Shown here piece after piece: positions 24,490 through 34,553 of a stretch of DNA of 64,000 bases. The DNA is from Diacronema lutheri. Taxonomy: Eukaryota > Haptophyta > Pavlovophyceae > Pavlovales > Pavlovaceae. Made by a program: the position numbers and the translations under genes. The notes below the pieces were generated by a model. It saw only the letters and a program-made list of their open reading frames with translations. It made no database searches and was not told the origin of the DNA. The stretch covers positions 62,001-126,000 of the forward strand of contig JAGTXO010000016.1 in NCBI GenBank assembly GCA_019448385.1, read 5' to 3'. The first letter of the stretch is position 1. Each line of letters opens with the position of its first letter.

Positions 24490-27400
24490 ATGGCGCGCTC
24501 TCACTTTTCACCCTCGCGCCTCGCGGCCTGCGCGCTGCTGGCGGCCGTTGGCACGTGGGCGGCCGCGCGCCCGACGCGCACGCGGGCAGATATGAGCGCT
24601 CCCGACTTTGCCGCATGGAAGGCCACGTACGCCAAGACATACCTCACGCCCGCCGAGGACGCTGAGGCGCTGGCCAACTTTATGCGCAACTCGCAGCTGA
24701 TCGCAAACCACAACGCGCAGCCGCTCGCCTTCAGCCTCGGGCACAACCAGTTCTCGGACATGTCGCCGATCGAGGTTCGCCGTTCCGTCGCCTCCTTCAT
24801 ACCCCCCTCACCCCCCATCCCCCCCCTTGCCCCCCGATCCCCCGGCGAGCGGCGTCGGTGCCTGCGCGCCCGGCCGAGCGCGGCGGCGCGTGCGCGCGGC
24901 GGCGCGCCGCGCGCAGCGAGATCGGCGAATGCGGTCCGCAGAGTTTGACTGCGATTGGGACGGGCGAATTATCGCTCGAACGCGCCGCCCTGCGCCTGTG
25001 GCTGCGATCCCGCTGCCGACGCGGGGCCCCGGCGCAGCACGGTGGTGGGCTCGTCAATCTCGCTGACGGCGGGAGGGCGGACACCCGCCGACGCGTGGGC
25101 GCGCGGCGTGTGACTGGGCGTGCGCGGGCCCCTGTCTACCGCCGCCTCGCACGCGCGCGCTCACGCGCATCCGCGCGCCACGCGCCGCGCAGTTCCGCGA
25201 CCGAATGCTCACGCCAGACCTCGAGCGGCGCAAGATTGCCCTCGATCTCGCGACGAAGAAGAAGGTGCGCGACGGCGGCGGCGGCGGCGTGCACGCTCGA
25301 CCGCTTGCGCGCCGCAGCGCGCGCCGCGCGCGCCGCGCGCGCCTGCCGACGCGCGGCACGATGGCGTGGCGGCGTGGTGGCGTGGCAGGTGGCGGTGCAC
25401 AAGAAGGGCGACTACGGGATGAAGGAGATGCTGCCGCAGGCCGTCGACTGGGTGGCGATGGGCGGCGTCTCGCCTGTCGAGGACCAGGGCATGGTGCGCG
25501 CTGCCGCCGCCGCCACCCCCGCCGCCACCGCCGTGGTTCTTGCCCGTCGCTCACCGCTCGGCGTTCGCGCGTCGTCCTCGTCGCGTTTCTCCCGCCCCCG
25601 CGTGCGCGGGCGGACCAACGCACGCCGCGCAGTGCGCCGGCTCGTGGGCCTTTGCGTCCGCCGCGGCGATGGAGTCCGCCAGTTTCATCGCCGGCGGGAT
25701 GAAGGAGCCCCTGCAGCGGCTCAGCCGGCAGCAGCTTCTCGATTGCGACCATGGCGCCGCAACGTCGTATATGACCGGTGCGCGCACAACAGGGGAGGGG
25801 GGGGGGGGGGGGGGGGAGGGAGCGCTCCACAGTCCGGACCGCGCCCTATACAGGAGCGACGGAGCGGGAGGGGAGAGGCGGAGCGCGCGCTGTGCGCAGG
25901 CCAGCGCACGCCGCGCGCGCGCGGTCGCATGTCGCCACACGCGGGAGTGCGCGCGCCCGACGATGGGGCCGCCGGCCGGCCGCGCGCGTGCCGCGCAGAC
26001 CACGGCTGCCACGGCGGCCTGCCTGACAAGGCGTTCGGCTGGACGTCCATGCACGGAGGGCTGTGCACCGAGGCGGACTACCCGTTCCTCTCGTCGCAGG
26101 TGCGAGCGCGTGACCGGCGGTTGGGCCCGCCCATGCGCGGGCAGGCGCGTGACCGGCGGTTGGGCCCGCCCTTGCGCGGGCAGTCGCGTGACCGGCGGTT
26201 GGGCCCGCCCTTGCGCGGGCAGGCGCGTGACCGGCGCGGGCAGGCGCGTGCCGGCGCGCGGCGTGGAGGGTGCGGCTGCGCGGCTGCGCGGTGCGCGGTG
26301 CGCGCCCGCGCGCGCGCGCGCGCTCACGCCGGCGCGCCGCGCGCCGACGCGCCGCGCGCAGGGCCGGCGTTACGACTGCCGGGTGCTCTCGTGCGAGCCG
26401 AGCGTAACGGTTGCCGGGTACAAGGACGTGGCGCACCTCGACGAGGACGCGTTGCAGGACGCGGTCGCGCAGCAGCCCGTCGCCGCGGCCATCTCCGCCT
26501 CGCACCCCGTCTTCCAGGTACGGGGGGGCTGCTGCGCAGCTGCGCGCGCGCCGAAGACACGCGCCACTTAGTGGTCGCAACGCTGCGCGGGGCGCACACG
26601 CTCCACCGGGGTCTGGCCAACCGCCCGCTCCACCGGGGTCCGGCCAACCGCCCGCTCCACCGTGGTCCGGCCAACCGCCCGCTCCACCGGGGTCCGGCCA
26701 ACCGCCCGCTCCACCGGGGTCCGGCCAACCGCCCGCTCCACCGGGATCTGGCCAACCGCCCGCTCCACTGTGGTCCGGCCAACCGCCCGCCCTGCGCCTC
26801 CACGCGCCTCTGTGCGCCTCTGTGCGCAGCTGTACAAGTCGGGCGTCTTCGACCACCCGCTCGCGTCTGACGGCGCGCTCGACCACGTCGTGCTCATCGT
26901 CGGGTACGGCACGACCGACGCGGGCGTCAACTACTGGAAGCTGAAGAACTCGTGAGGCGCCGCACGCCCCTACTTCATGCGCCCGCCACCAGGCCTGCTC
27001 GCCGCGCGCGCGCCCACCGGTGTTCCTGCGCGTCAACCCGCCGCCCGCCCTCGCGCGCGCGCGCTCAGCTCCCGCCGCGTCGGCGCCGCGCGGCGCGCGG
27101 CGCCTCCGCAGCTGGGGCACGACGTGGGGCATGGACGGTTATGTCCTCCTGCGGCGGAACGTCAACATGGCGGGGATCGCGTCTATGCCCGCCTACCCGA
27201 TCGGCGTCGGCGCGCCCGAGCCCAAGAAGCTGACGCCCGCGGAGGAGGTCCACCAGCTCGGCCCGCACATTCACGGACCCGACATGGCACGCCCGACCAT
27301 TCCCCGCGCCCCCCCCCCCCCCCCCCCCCTCCCCCCCCCCCCCCCCCCCCCCCCCCCGCCGCCGCGCTCGCTGCGCCGCCGAGCGCTCTCGCCGATGGCG

Positions 27401-28420
27401 CGCCGCGCCGACCAGCGGGCACGCGCGCCCGCGCGCCCGCCCACGCCGCGCCGCGCCGCGCCGCGCCGCAGGTGCCGCAACCAACCGCGTACGATGGCAA
27501 CTGCCACACGCCGGTGCCGGGCGACGTCAAGCTGACGGCCTACCCGTCGGGGCACGTGCTCATGTGGTACGATGGTGAATGGCACACCGTCTGTCAGCAG
27601 GCGGCGAACGCCATGTTCGCGCAGGTGCGAGCACGACGAGCGCGCGCGCGCGCGCGCGGGCCGGCGGGCGCCCGCGCCGGCGCCTGCGTCGACGCGCCGC
27701 GCGCGCCGCGGCCGTCGCGCGCCGCGCGCCGCGCCGCGCCGCGCCGCGCCGCGCCGCGCGGTGCGAGCAGGTGGTGTGCAAGATGCTCGGCTTCAAGCGC
27801 GTCGTCTACCAGGGCGACGTGTCCGCGCCGCAGTCGTATCCGATGGTCTCATCGCCGCACTGCATCGGCAACGAGGAGAGTTTGATGGCGTGCCGATTCG
27901 ACCCGACCTACAAGGACCAGGCATGCTCCACCTACCGCAACATGCTCGCCATGTACGAGCCCACTGCGCGCGCGACGGCTCCGAGCCCTCCGCCTCGCTC
28001 ACCCCATTCCCCCATCCCCCCCCCCCCCCCCCCCCCCCCCTTCCAACCATCGCCAGGTACGTCACGTGCGCCAACGGCGAGATGAGCAATTACACATACC
28101 ACTGCGGCTTCAAGTCGCCCGGTATGCGCGCGCGCGACACCCGTCCGCCGCTCGCGCGCGCCGGTGCATCCGCTCGGTGGCCTCGCTCACACGCGCGTGC
28201 GTCTGCTGCTGCCACCACCATCCTCCTCGCGTGGCGCGCAGGCGCAGCGCTTGCTGCCGAGATGCCGAGCGCGGCCGCGCCGCGCGCGATAGCGGCGGGC
28301 GCGGCCGCTCCGCTGATCGCCCTTGCCGTGGCCGCGCTCGCGGCGCTGGCGCTCGCCGTGGGCGCGCGCTCTGCGCGCGCAGCGCGCGGCGCGGAGCCGC
28401 CGCATGTGCCGCTCGCGTGA
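24490..28420 (+). CDS. papain-like (C1A) protein with Cys-to-Ser change, SRCR-like domain and C-terminal anchor
   Basis: Exons 24490-24774, 25193-25264, 25389-25493, 25633-25777, 25999-26099, 26362-26517, 26830-26951, 27112-27247, 27472-27624, 27771-27952, 28057-28121, 28242-28420; 566 residues. A signal peptide is followed by an I29-type propeptide ([12 protein letters not shown]...HNQFSDMSP). The mature domain keeps the oxyanion Gln (VEDQGM), GCHGG, the catalytic His ([11 protein letters not shown], about 307) and Asn (YWKLKNSWGTTWG, about 328). The active-site segment reads CAGSWAF where papains have CGSCWAF, putting Ser158 at the nucleophile. It may be inactive or a serine variant, as in some parasite and animal family members. 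An SRCR-like module follows ([20 protein letters not shown]...VVCKMLGF), then a hydrophobic C-terminal segment suggesting membrane anchoring. The exon 8 donor (gag|gtccac) is the least certain. Confidence 0.8.
25796..25820 (+). repeat. G-homopolymer in papain-like gene intron
   Basis: A run of about 20 G within intron 25778-25998. It is on the coding strand as G, unlike the C-runs of other introns here, so it cannot serve as a pyrimidine tract. Confidence 0.8.
26107..26240 (+). repeat. 39-bp tandem repeat in intron (about 3.5 copies)
   Basis: Units of 39 bp with core gcgtgaccggcggttgggcc lie in intron 26100-26361 of the papain-like gene. The unit is a multiple of three and stop-free, so the intron looks open. 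Confidence 0.9.
26600..26788 (+). repeat. 27-bp tandem repeat in intron (7 copies)
   Basis: Seven copies of a 27-bp unit (core ccggccaaccgcccgctcca) with a few substitutions, inside intron 26518-26829 of the papain-like gene. Confidence 0.92.
27309..27357 (+). repeat. C-homopolymer in papain-like gene intron
   Basis: Nearly 50 bases of C interrupted by one T, within intron 27248-27471. A similar run at about 28015-28040 lies 16 bases before the acceptor of intron 27953-28056. Confidence 0.85.
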
Positions 28421-28636
28421 GTGGGGAGCCCTCCGACCCCGGCCGTCCGGCAATGCGCGTATGGGAACGTTGACTGACGGACTGAGCACAATATGCAACC
28501 GTTGACAAAAAAAAAAAAAAAAAAGGGGGGGCGGGGGGGCGGGACTGCCGAGGCAGTTCGGCGCCAATATTCGACGCGCAGGGCCAGGACGAACTGCCCC
28601 TCCTGGCCCTGCGCCTCGATCGCGGTCACGCACGAG
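28421..28636. other. intergenic region between convergent genes with A18-G7 run
   Basis: Contains 18 consecutive A (about 28507-28524) followed directly by G-runs, an unusual composition for this window. The minus strand across this stretch is open and reads plausibly (for instance SCVTAIEAQGQEG), but I could not splice it convincingly onto the neighbouring coiled-coil gene. Confidence 0.5.
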
Positions 28637-29569
28637 TCAAGCTCCGGCGCCAAGCAGAGCATCGCCCGGTGCCTCCGACGCCGCCCCGTCCACTGCCACA
28701 GGGAAGCCCTCCGGCTCCTCGCTGGGCCTGCGCGAGGCGGCGCGCGCGCGAACTGGCCCCTGCGCGAGGCCGCTAACCATCGCCGTCGCCGCGTCGGCCA
28801 GCACGGCGACGGGCTCGACGGCCTGCCCGCCAATCGGGCGCACATCGCCTGTCTCCATCGGCAGCCTCACATGCGCCAGCTGGCCCGGTTGGTCCGCAGA
28901 CGAGTGCCCTCGCCACGCGTCCTCTGTGCGCTCGGTCGAGTGTGTCGACGCGCACGCGCCCGCGCAGTCGCCGCGCGCGCCCACGCCGCCGCTTCCGCCG
29001 CCCGTCAGGAAATCAGCCGCGCGGTCAGCCCATGGCGCGTTCGGCGCCGCGCTGCTGCCGCCGCAAGCCGCCGCGGGTGGTGGCAAAACGGCGTGCGGCG
29101 CAAGCGCAGCGAGCTGTGCGCGCAACGAGAGCGACTCTGCGCGCGCACGCTCCGACTCGACGCCCACGCGGCGCACTTGCGCGCGCAGCGCATCGAGCTG
29201 CGCCTCGTGCTGTGCGCGCTCCGCGCCGCTCGGCGCGACGCGCGCCGCGGGCGCGCTCGCCTCGCTCCGCGCAAGGGCCGCGTCCGCCTCGGCGAGCTGC
29301 GCGCGCGAGAGCGCGCTATCGCGTTCGCCGTAAGCACGCGCGAGCTGCGCGCGCACCGCGGCGAGCTCGTTGTCGCCCGTCGACGCGCGTGCCGCGGCGG
29401 CCGCGCCTTCCGCCCGCCGGCTGCGCTGCGCAGCTCGGAGCTGCGCACGCATCTCCGCCGCGTCTGAGCGGAGCGCGCGGTTCTCCGCGCGCAGCTCGGT
29501 GATCAGCCGCGCCGTCTGGTCCGTGAGCGCGTCCACCTCGCGCTCGAGCGCCTCCGCCCTGGGACTCAT
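28637..29569 (-). CDS. coiled-coil protein of unknown function
   Basis: 310 residues in a single exon, from Met at 29569 to TGA at 28637. The first 170 residues form a long amphipathic coiled coil (EALEREVDALTDQTARLITE and following heptads, rich in Ala, Arg and Glu). A Gly/Ser/Pro-rich, probably disordered second half follows. No family motif is recognised. The gene is convergent with the papain-like gene, with a poly-A/poly-G stretch between them, and divergent from the polycystin-like gene 262 bp away. A structural or scaffold role is only an inference from the coiled coil. Confidence 0.65.
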   Translation of the reverse strand: MSPRAEALEREVDALTDQTARLITELRAENRALRSDAAEMRAQLRAAQRSRRAEGAAAAARASTGDNELAAVRAQLARAYGERDSALSRAQLAEADAALARSEASAPAARVAPSGAERAQHEAQLDALRAQVRRVGVESERARAESLSLRAQLAALAPHAVLPPPAAACGGSSAAPNAPWADRAADFLTGGGSGGVGARGDCAGACASTHSTERTEDAWRGHSSADQPGQLAHVRLPMETGDVRPIGGQAVEPVAVLADAATAMVSGLAQGPVRARAASRRPSEEPEGFPVAVDGAASEAPGDALLGAGA

Positions 29570-29831
29570 TTTCGCGCCATTTTTGAAATGGACTCAGCCT
29601 CGCCTCTGCGTCGCAGCGTCCCGCGACCGCGAGGACGCCCTCCGCGGTCGCAGGTATTTTGCCTGCTCCCATCGTGGCAGGCAGCGCGACCGCCAGGAGG
29701 TTGTCGAGCTGCAGCGCATGCGCGCCCGCCGGGCTTCCGCAGGACTTGCGGAGCCCGGGCCCCGCAACTGGGGGGCGGGGGCAGCGGCGTAACGAATGCC
29801 TTAAAAACGGCACAACGCTCACCTTTAAACC

Positions 29832-32800
29832 ATGGTGGAGTGGCCCAGGCTCGCGCGCTGCGCGCCGCGGCTAGCGCTGCTGCTCGCCGCTTTGCAGGAC
29901 GGCGCGCGCGCGGGGTGCGCGCAGAGCGCGCTTGACGCCTTTTGCGCCCGTCAGGCCGTCGGCATGGTCGCGCGCTTCGAAAGCAACCAGTGGGCGTGCT
30001 ACCCGGCCGTGCTCGACTCGCTTGCGCTGCAGTGCGCGGCCGATGGCGCGGGCTTCGAGCTGTGCCGTGAGCACGCGCCAATGCCGAGCACATGGCGCGA
30101 CACGAACCACTACCAGATCTCGCGCGTCCGCCGTTTCGAGGCCGACTGCGCGATTCGCCCGTCACCGCCGCCGCTGCCACCGCCGCCGCCGCCAGAACCG
30201 CCAAAGCCGCCGCCGGCCGCCGCGCTCGCGCCAGCCGAGCGCGCGACGACGCGCGCGCGCTCGCCCGCCCCGCCTCCACCGCCGCCGTCGCCGCCCGGGA
30301 TTGTGCCGCCGACCGTCGTTCTCTCGCCGGCCAAGCACGCGACGGCCGACGGAGTGCGCGTCGCGTCGCCGTCGGCGCGCTTCCGCATCGGCTCGGCGCT
30401 CGACGCGCGCTCGGAGGACGCCGAGGCGCGCGGTCGCGTCGTGTGGGAGTATGCGTGGACTGCGCGGCACGACGCCGAGGCGCGCGGCGCGCCGGCGGCG
30501 CGCGCGGGCGTGCCGCTCAACCTCAACGACCCGGCCGTCTCGCCGGCGGGCGCGCGCACGCCAAACCTGATTGTCAATCGCGGCGTGCTGCAGCCCGGCC
30601 GCGAGTACGCGTTCACGCTGACCGTCACGGCGCGCGGTGCGCCCGCGATCGCCGCCGTCGTGCGCACCGCCGCCGTGCGCGTCAACCGGCCGCCGGCGGG
30701 CGGCTCGCTCGCCGTGTCACCGCCCGACGGCGTCGAGCTCTCTACGCGCTTTGAGCTCGCAGCGGCGGGCTGGGCGGACGAGCAGAGCCCGCTGCAATAC
30801 GAGTTTGCGCACGCGCGCTCGACGCGCGCCAACGCCAACGACGACGTGGTCCTCGTCGAGCTCGGCGCGTCGAGCACGGCGAGCGCGTACATGCCCGCCG
30901 GCCACTACCACTTTGTCGTGCGCGTGCACGACGCGCTCGGCGCGTACGTGCGGCACGTGCTCGCGAGCGAGACGGCGGTGCGCGCGCAGGAGCTCACGGC
31001 GGCGGTTGTTGACGGCGTGCTCGACGCGGCCGTTGGCGCCGACCTGGAGCAGCAGCAGCAGCTGTGCAGCGCGCTCGCCGAGAAGTTGAACCTCGAGGCC
31101 GCCGAGCCGCCGCCGACGGGCCACGAGGGGCCGCACTCGCGTCCGCTCGGATCAGATGAGCTCGAGCGGCAGGCGAGCGCCCGCGCGCGCATGCTCGACA
31201 TCCTCGCCGCCGCCGCCGCGGGCGGCGCGCCCGGCGGCGACGGCGCCGGCGACGGCGCTGCTAGCCCGCACGGCGCTGTGCCCCCGTCCAGCTCTGCGAT
31301 CGGGCAGCACGCCGCGACGGTTGCGGCGGTGACCGCGCGGCCCGAGCAGCTCACGCCAAGCGCGCAGGTCACGGCGGCGGGGCTCATCGGCGCGCTCGCC
31401 GGCGCGTCCGCCGCCGTCGGCATCGGCGAGGGCACATCCACCGCGCACTCGCTCGTCACGTCGCTCTCATCGCTGCTCTCGACCAACTCGAGCGACCTCG
31501 CGCAGGACGAGGACGAGACCATCTCCGCGGCGGTGCTCGCCGCGGCCAAGCACGTGGGCAGCGGCGTTCTGCGCGAGCTGGTGCCGGGCGAGGCGCCCGT
31601 CAGCGTCGGCTCGGCCAAGCTCAACGTGACCGCCGCGCGCGCCGCGCCGCACCTGATTGGCGAGGGCGGCCTCTCCCGCCTTGATGGTGCGGGCGGCGGT
31701 CACGGCGGCGCGCTGCAGCTGCCGAGCGGCGTCGTCGACATGCACGCCGAGGACACGCGCGCCGGCGTCGACGTGAAGATGGTCTCGTACGGGCGCAACG
31801 TGCACAAGGACCCGGCCGTCATCGCGGCCGAAGCGCTCGCCGCGCGTGGCGCGGCGGCGGACGGCTCCGACAGCGGCGCCGATGCGGACGCGCTGCGCCA
31901 GCAGGTGTCGACGCAGGTTTTTGCGGTCGAGATCGCGTCGGCGCAGCACGGGCACGCGCTACCCGTGCGCGCGCTGCACGAGCCGCTCATCGTCGAGCTC
32001 TACCTGAGCGCATCGGCCGCCGCGCAGCGCACCGCCGACCCGCTGTCGCGCGCGCAGAACGAGGAATGCGTGCGCGCGCACATGCGCGCGCACGCCGCGT
32101 CGATGCGCGGCCGCTGGCTCTGGTTCAACGGCACGGCGGTCGCGACGCCGCTCGACTTTTGGACGCTGCGCGCGCGCGCGCTCGCCGACGTGTCAAGCGC
32201 GGCCGACGCGGCCGCGCGGTACGGCGACGCGAACGCGTCGCTCGCGCGCGCGCCCTTCGACCTACCGGTGGGCGCGGACGGCGAGGCGCTCGAGCTCGCG
32301 CGCGCGGCCGCCGAGGTGCTCTCGTCGCGCGCGCTCGTGCACGCGATGGCGCTCGTCTGCCCCGAGCCGCCCGCCGCGTCATGCACGTACTGGGACGAGC
32401 CGACCGGCCGCTGGTCGACGGACGGGTGCGTCGCGCTGCCGCGCTCGCCCGAGTTCTCGTACGGCCTGCACCTCCTCGACGGCGGCGAGGGCGCGGACGC
32501 GCGCGGCGCGCGCGTCGTGCGCTGCGCGTGCACGCACTTGACCGACTTCGCCGGCCTGTCGATCCCGCTGAGCAAGGAGGAGCTGCTCGCGCAGATCTCG
32601 GCGGTGCACGTCAACACCTTCTCCTTCCACGACTTTGGGCACGCGCTCACCCACTTCGACTACGCGGCGAACCAGGCGATCTACGACCTCGTCTTCTCGC
32701 TCGCGATCGCGAACGCGCTCGTGCTCGCGCTCGGTTGTGGCTGGGACTGGCGCGCGGCCGCCGCGCGGCGCGCCGAGCAGCAGAAGAAGGTGGCCGCGGC

Positions 32801-34397
32801 GATCGCCACGCGGCGCGCCGCGCGGCTGCGCGACGAGGCGCACGAGCGCGACGCGGCGGCGCGCGCGCTCGACGAGGGCGGCGGCGCGGTCCGGCGCGCC
32901 TCTCGCGGCGCGGCCGGCGGCGAGTGGACGTCCGTGCGCGGGCGCGTCGGCACCAAGGAGCTACTCGACGAGGTGCGCGGTGAGGTTGGCGGCAAGCTGC
33001 GCGACGAGCACACGCTCGTCGCCGTCTTCCTCTCGTCGAACCGCTCCTACTCGCGTGCGCAGCTCGTGCAGATCTTCTTCAACGTGATCGCCGTCGAGCT
33101 CGTGTGCGAGTGCATGCTCTACTCGGCGCCGTCCAACAGCGCGCACGCCGAGGCGGCCGCGCTCGACGAGGCGGTGTCCGGGCTCATCGAAACGGGCGTG
33201 CCGCCCGACAGCGCCTACTCGCGCGTGCGCGCGCACCCGCCCAGCGTGGCCGACGCGTCGGGGCACGACGTCGTCACGTTCATCCTCACGTCGCTCATCA
33301 CGTCGGCGGTGTGCCTGCCGGCGATGATCACGTTCAAGCAGCTCTGGTTCTTGTACGAGGCGTGGCCGTTCCGCCGCTGCCTGCGCGCGCCGAGCCGCGC
33401 CGACCGCGCGCTCGCCGCGACGCGCATCCAGGCCGAGCAGCGCGCCCGGCTCGCGCGCCGCGAGCTCGCGCGCCGGCGGCGCAGCGCACGCACCGCGCGC
33501 CGCTCGACCGCGCCGACCGCGGCCGACGTCGCCGCGCTCACCGCCGAGGTGCGCCGGCTCACGCTGCGCGAGGAGGAGCTGCTCGGCGAGGCGGCACGCC
33601 ACAGCCGCGCGCGCCGCGTCGGCCAGCTCGACGACGCGCTGCGCGAGGCCAAGGCGGTGCAGGTGCAGCTGCTCGCCGCAAGGCGCGCGCGCGACGACGC
33701 GGCGCGGCTGCTCGTCGAGGCGGCGAAGGCGGGGAAGGAGCAGCAGCAGCAGCAGCCGCGCGTGGCCCCCAGCCGCGGCTACCCCGCGGCGCTCGCGGCC
33801 GAGGCGCACGGCGCGCCCGCGTCCGAGCTGCCGACGCTGCCGCCGCTGCCGGCGGCCAACGCGCGCGCGCCGCAGCTCGCGCTCATCTCGCGCGGCGCGC
33901 GCGTCGCGCCGGCCGACGGCGCGGGCGGCCGCGCGTACGCGCGGCTCGACGACGAGCCGGTCGCGGGCGCGAACGCGGCGCGCACCCGCGCGCAGCGCGT
34001 CGCCACGCGCTCGCGCGAGCGTAAGCGCCGCCGGCTCGCAGCGATGGCCGAGGACGAGCACAAGCGGTGGGCGCACCTGCCGCTCATCTACTTCCAGGTG
34101 CTCGCGTGGTGCGCCATGTGGACGTGCTTCGCCGTGTGCTGCACGGTGATCATCACGTACGGGCAGGTGATGGGCGAGAGCGCGAGCCGCTCGATGCTCA
34201 CCTCGTGGAGCGTCGCGCTCGGCCAGACATTCTTCGTGCACGAGCCGCTCATGCTCGCGCTCTCGGCGGCGGTGCCCGTGCTCCTCAAGGCGCTCGCAAC
34301 GCTCTCGTGCGTCGGCGCTGTCTTCGACCGCTTCCACGGCTGGCGCGACTGGCTCGACTCGTTTTGGGAGTGCCTCGACTACTACTCGCAGTGCTGA
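29832..34397 (+). CDS. polycystin-1/REJ-like membrane receptor
   Basis: 1521 residues in one exon. A signal peptide (MVEWPRLARCAPRLALLLAA) is followed by a Cys-containing segment and two proline-rich stretches. A REJ/PKD-like ectodomain follows (about 150-850; for example PGREYAFTLTVTA and YEFAHARSTR). A GPS-like autoproteolysis motif lies near 32515-32570: paired cysteines CACTHLTDFAGL, typical of polycystin-1 and adhesion receptors. After that come at least five hydrophobic segments (near 32680, 33070, 33275, 34080 and 34240) separated by a long Arg/Ala-rich, coiled-coil-prone cytoplasmic loop (33400-34050). SRSMLTSWSVALGQTFFVHEPL resembles the polycystin-1 transmembrane region. I see no PLAT domain between TM1 and TM2. 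Ciliary or flagellar mechanosensing or gamete recognition is known for the family and only inferred here. Confidence 0.75.
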   Translation: MVEWPRLARCAPRLALLLAALQDGARAGCAQSALDAFCARQAVGMVARFESNQWACYPAVLDSLALQCAADGAGFELCREHAPMPSTWRDTNHYQISRVRRFEADCAIRPSPPPLPPPPPPEPPKPPPAAALAPAERATTRARSPAPPPPPPSPPGIVPPTVVLSPAKHATADGVRVASPSARFRIGSALDARSEDAEARGRVVWEYAWTARHDAEARGAPAARAGVPLNLNDPAVSPAGARTPNLIVNRGVLQPGREYAFTLTVTARGAPAIAAVVRTAAVRVNRPPAGGSLAVSPPDGVELSTRFELAAAGWADEQSPLQYEFAHARSTRANANDDVVLVELGASSTASAYMPAGHYHFVVRVHDALGAYVRHVLASETAVRAQELTAAVVDGVLDAAVGADLEQQQQLCSALAEKLNLEAAEPPPTGHEGPHSRPLGSDELERQASARARMLDILAAAAAGGAPGGDGAGDGAASPHGAVPPSSSAIGQHAATVAAVTARPEQLTPSAQVTAAGLIGALAGASAAVGIGEGTSTAHSLVTSLSSLLSTNSSDLAQDEDETISAAVLAAAKHVGSGVLRELVPGEAPVSVGSAKLNVTAARAAPHLIGEGGLSRLDGAGGGHGGALQLPSGVVDMHAEDTRAGVDVKMVSYGRNVHKDPAVIAAEALAARGAAADGSDSGADADALRQQVSTQVFAVEIASAQHGHALPVRALHEPLIVELYLSASAAAQRTADPLSRAQNEECVRAHMRAHAASMRGRWLWFNGTAVATPLDFWTLRARALADVSSAADAAARYGDANASLARAPFDLPVGADGEALELARAAAEVLSSRALVHAMALVCPEPPAASCTYWDEPTGRWSTDGCVALPRSPEFSYGLHLLDGGEGADARGARVVRCACTHLTDFAGLSIPLSKEELLAQISAVHVNTFSFHDFGHALTHFDYAANQAIYDLVFSLAIANALVLALGCGWDWRAAAARRAEQQKKVAAAIATRRAARLRDEAHERDAAARALDEGGGAVRRASRGAAGGEWTSVRGRVGTKELLDEVRGEVGGKLRDEHTLVAVFLSSNRSYSRAQLVQIFFNVIAVELVCECMLYSAPSNSAHAEAAALDEAVSGLIETGVPPDSAYSRVRAHPPSVADASGHDVVTFILTSLITSAVCLPAMITFKQLWFLYEAWPFRRCLRAPSRADRALAATRIQAEQRARLARRELARRRRSARTARRSTAPTAADVAALTAEVRRLTLREEELLGEAARHSRARRVGQLDDALREAKAVQVQLLAARRARDDAARLLVEAAKAGKEQQQQQPRVAPSRGYPAALAAEAHGAPASELPTLPPLPAANARAPQLALISRGARVAPADGAGGRAYARLDDEPVAGANAARTRAQRVATRSRERKRRRLAAMAEDEHKRWAHLPLIYFQVLAWCAMWTCFAVCCTVIITYGQVMGESASRSMLTSWSVALGQTFFVHEPLMLALSAAVPVLLKALATLSCVGAVFDRFHGWRDWLDSFWECLDYYSQC

Positions 34398-34553
34398 CCG
34401 AAAAGATGCGTGCACAACCTCGACTACTACTCGCAGTGCTGACCGAAAAGATGCGTGCACAACCTCGACTACTACTCGCAGTGCTGACCGAAAAGATGCG
34501 TGCACAACCTCGACTACTACTCGCAGTGCTGACCGAAAAGATGCGTGCACCAC
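34374..34553 (+). repeat. 45-bp tandem repeat duplicating the 3' end of the polycystin-like CDS (4 copies)
   Basis: Four copies of a 45-bp unit containing actactcgcagtgctgaccg. The first copy spans the last codons (LDYYSQC) and the stop of the upstream gene; the next three repeat the same ending and stop in the 3' region. Confidence 0.95.
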
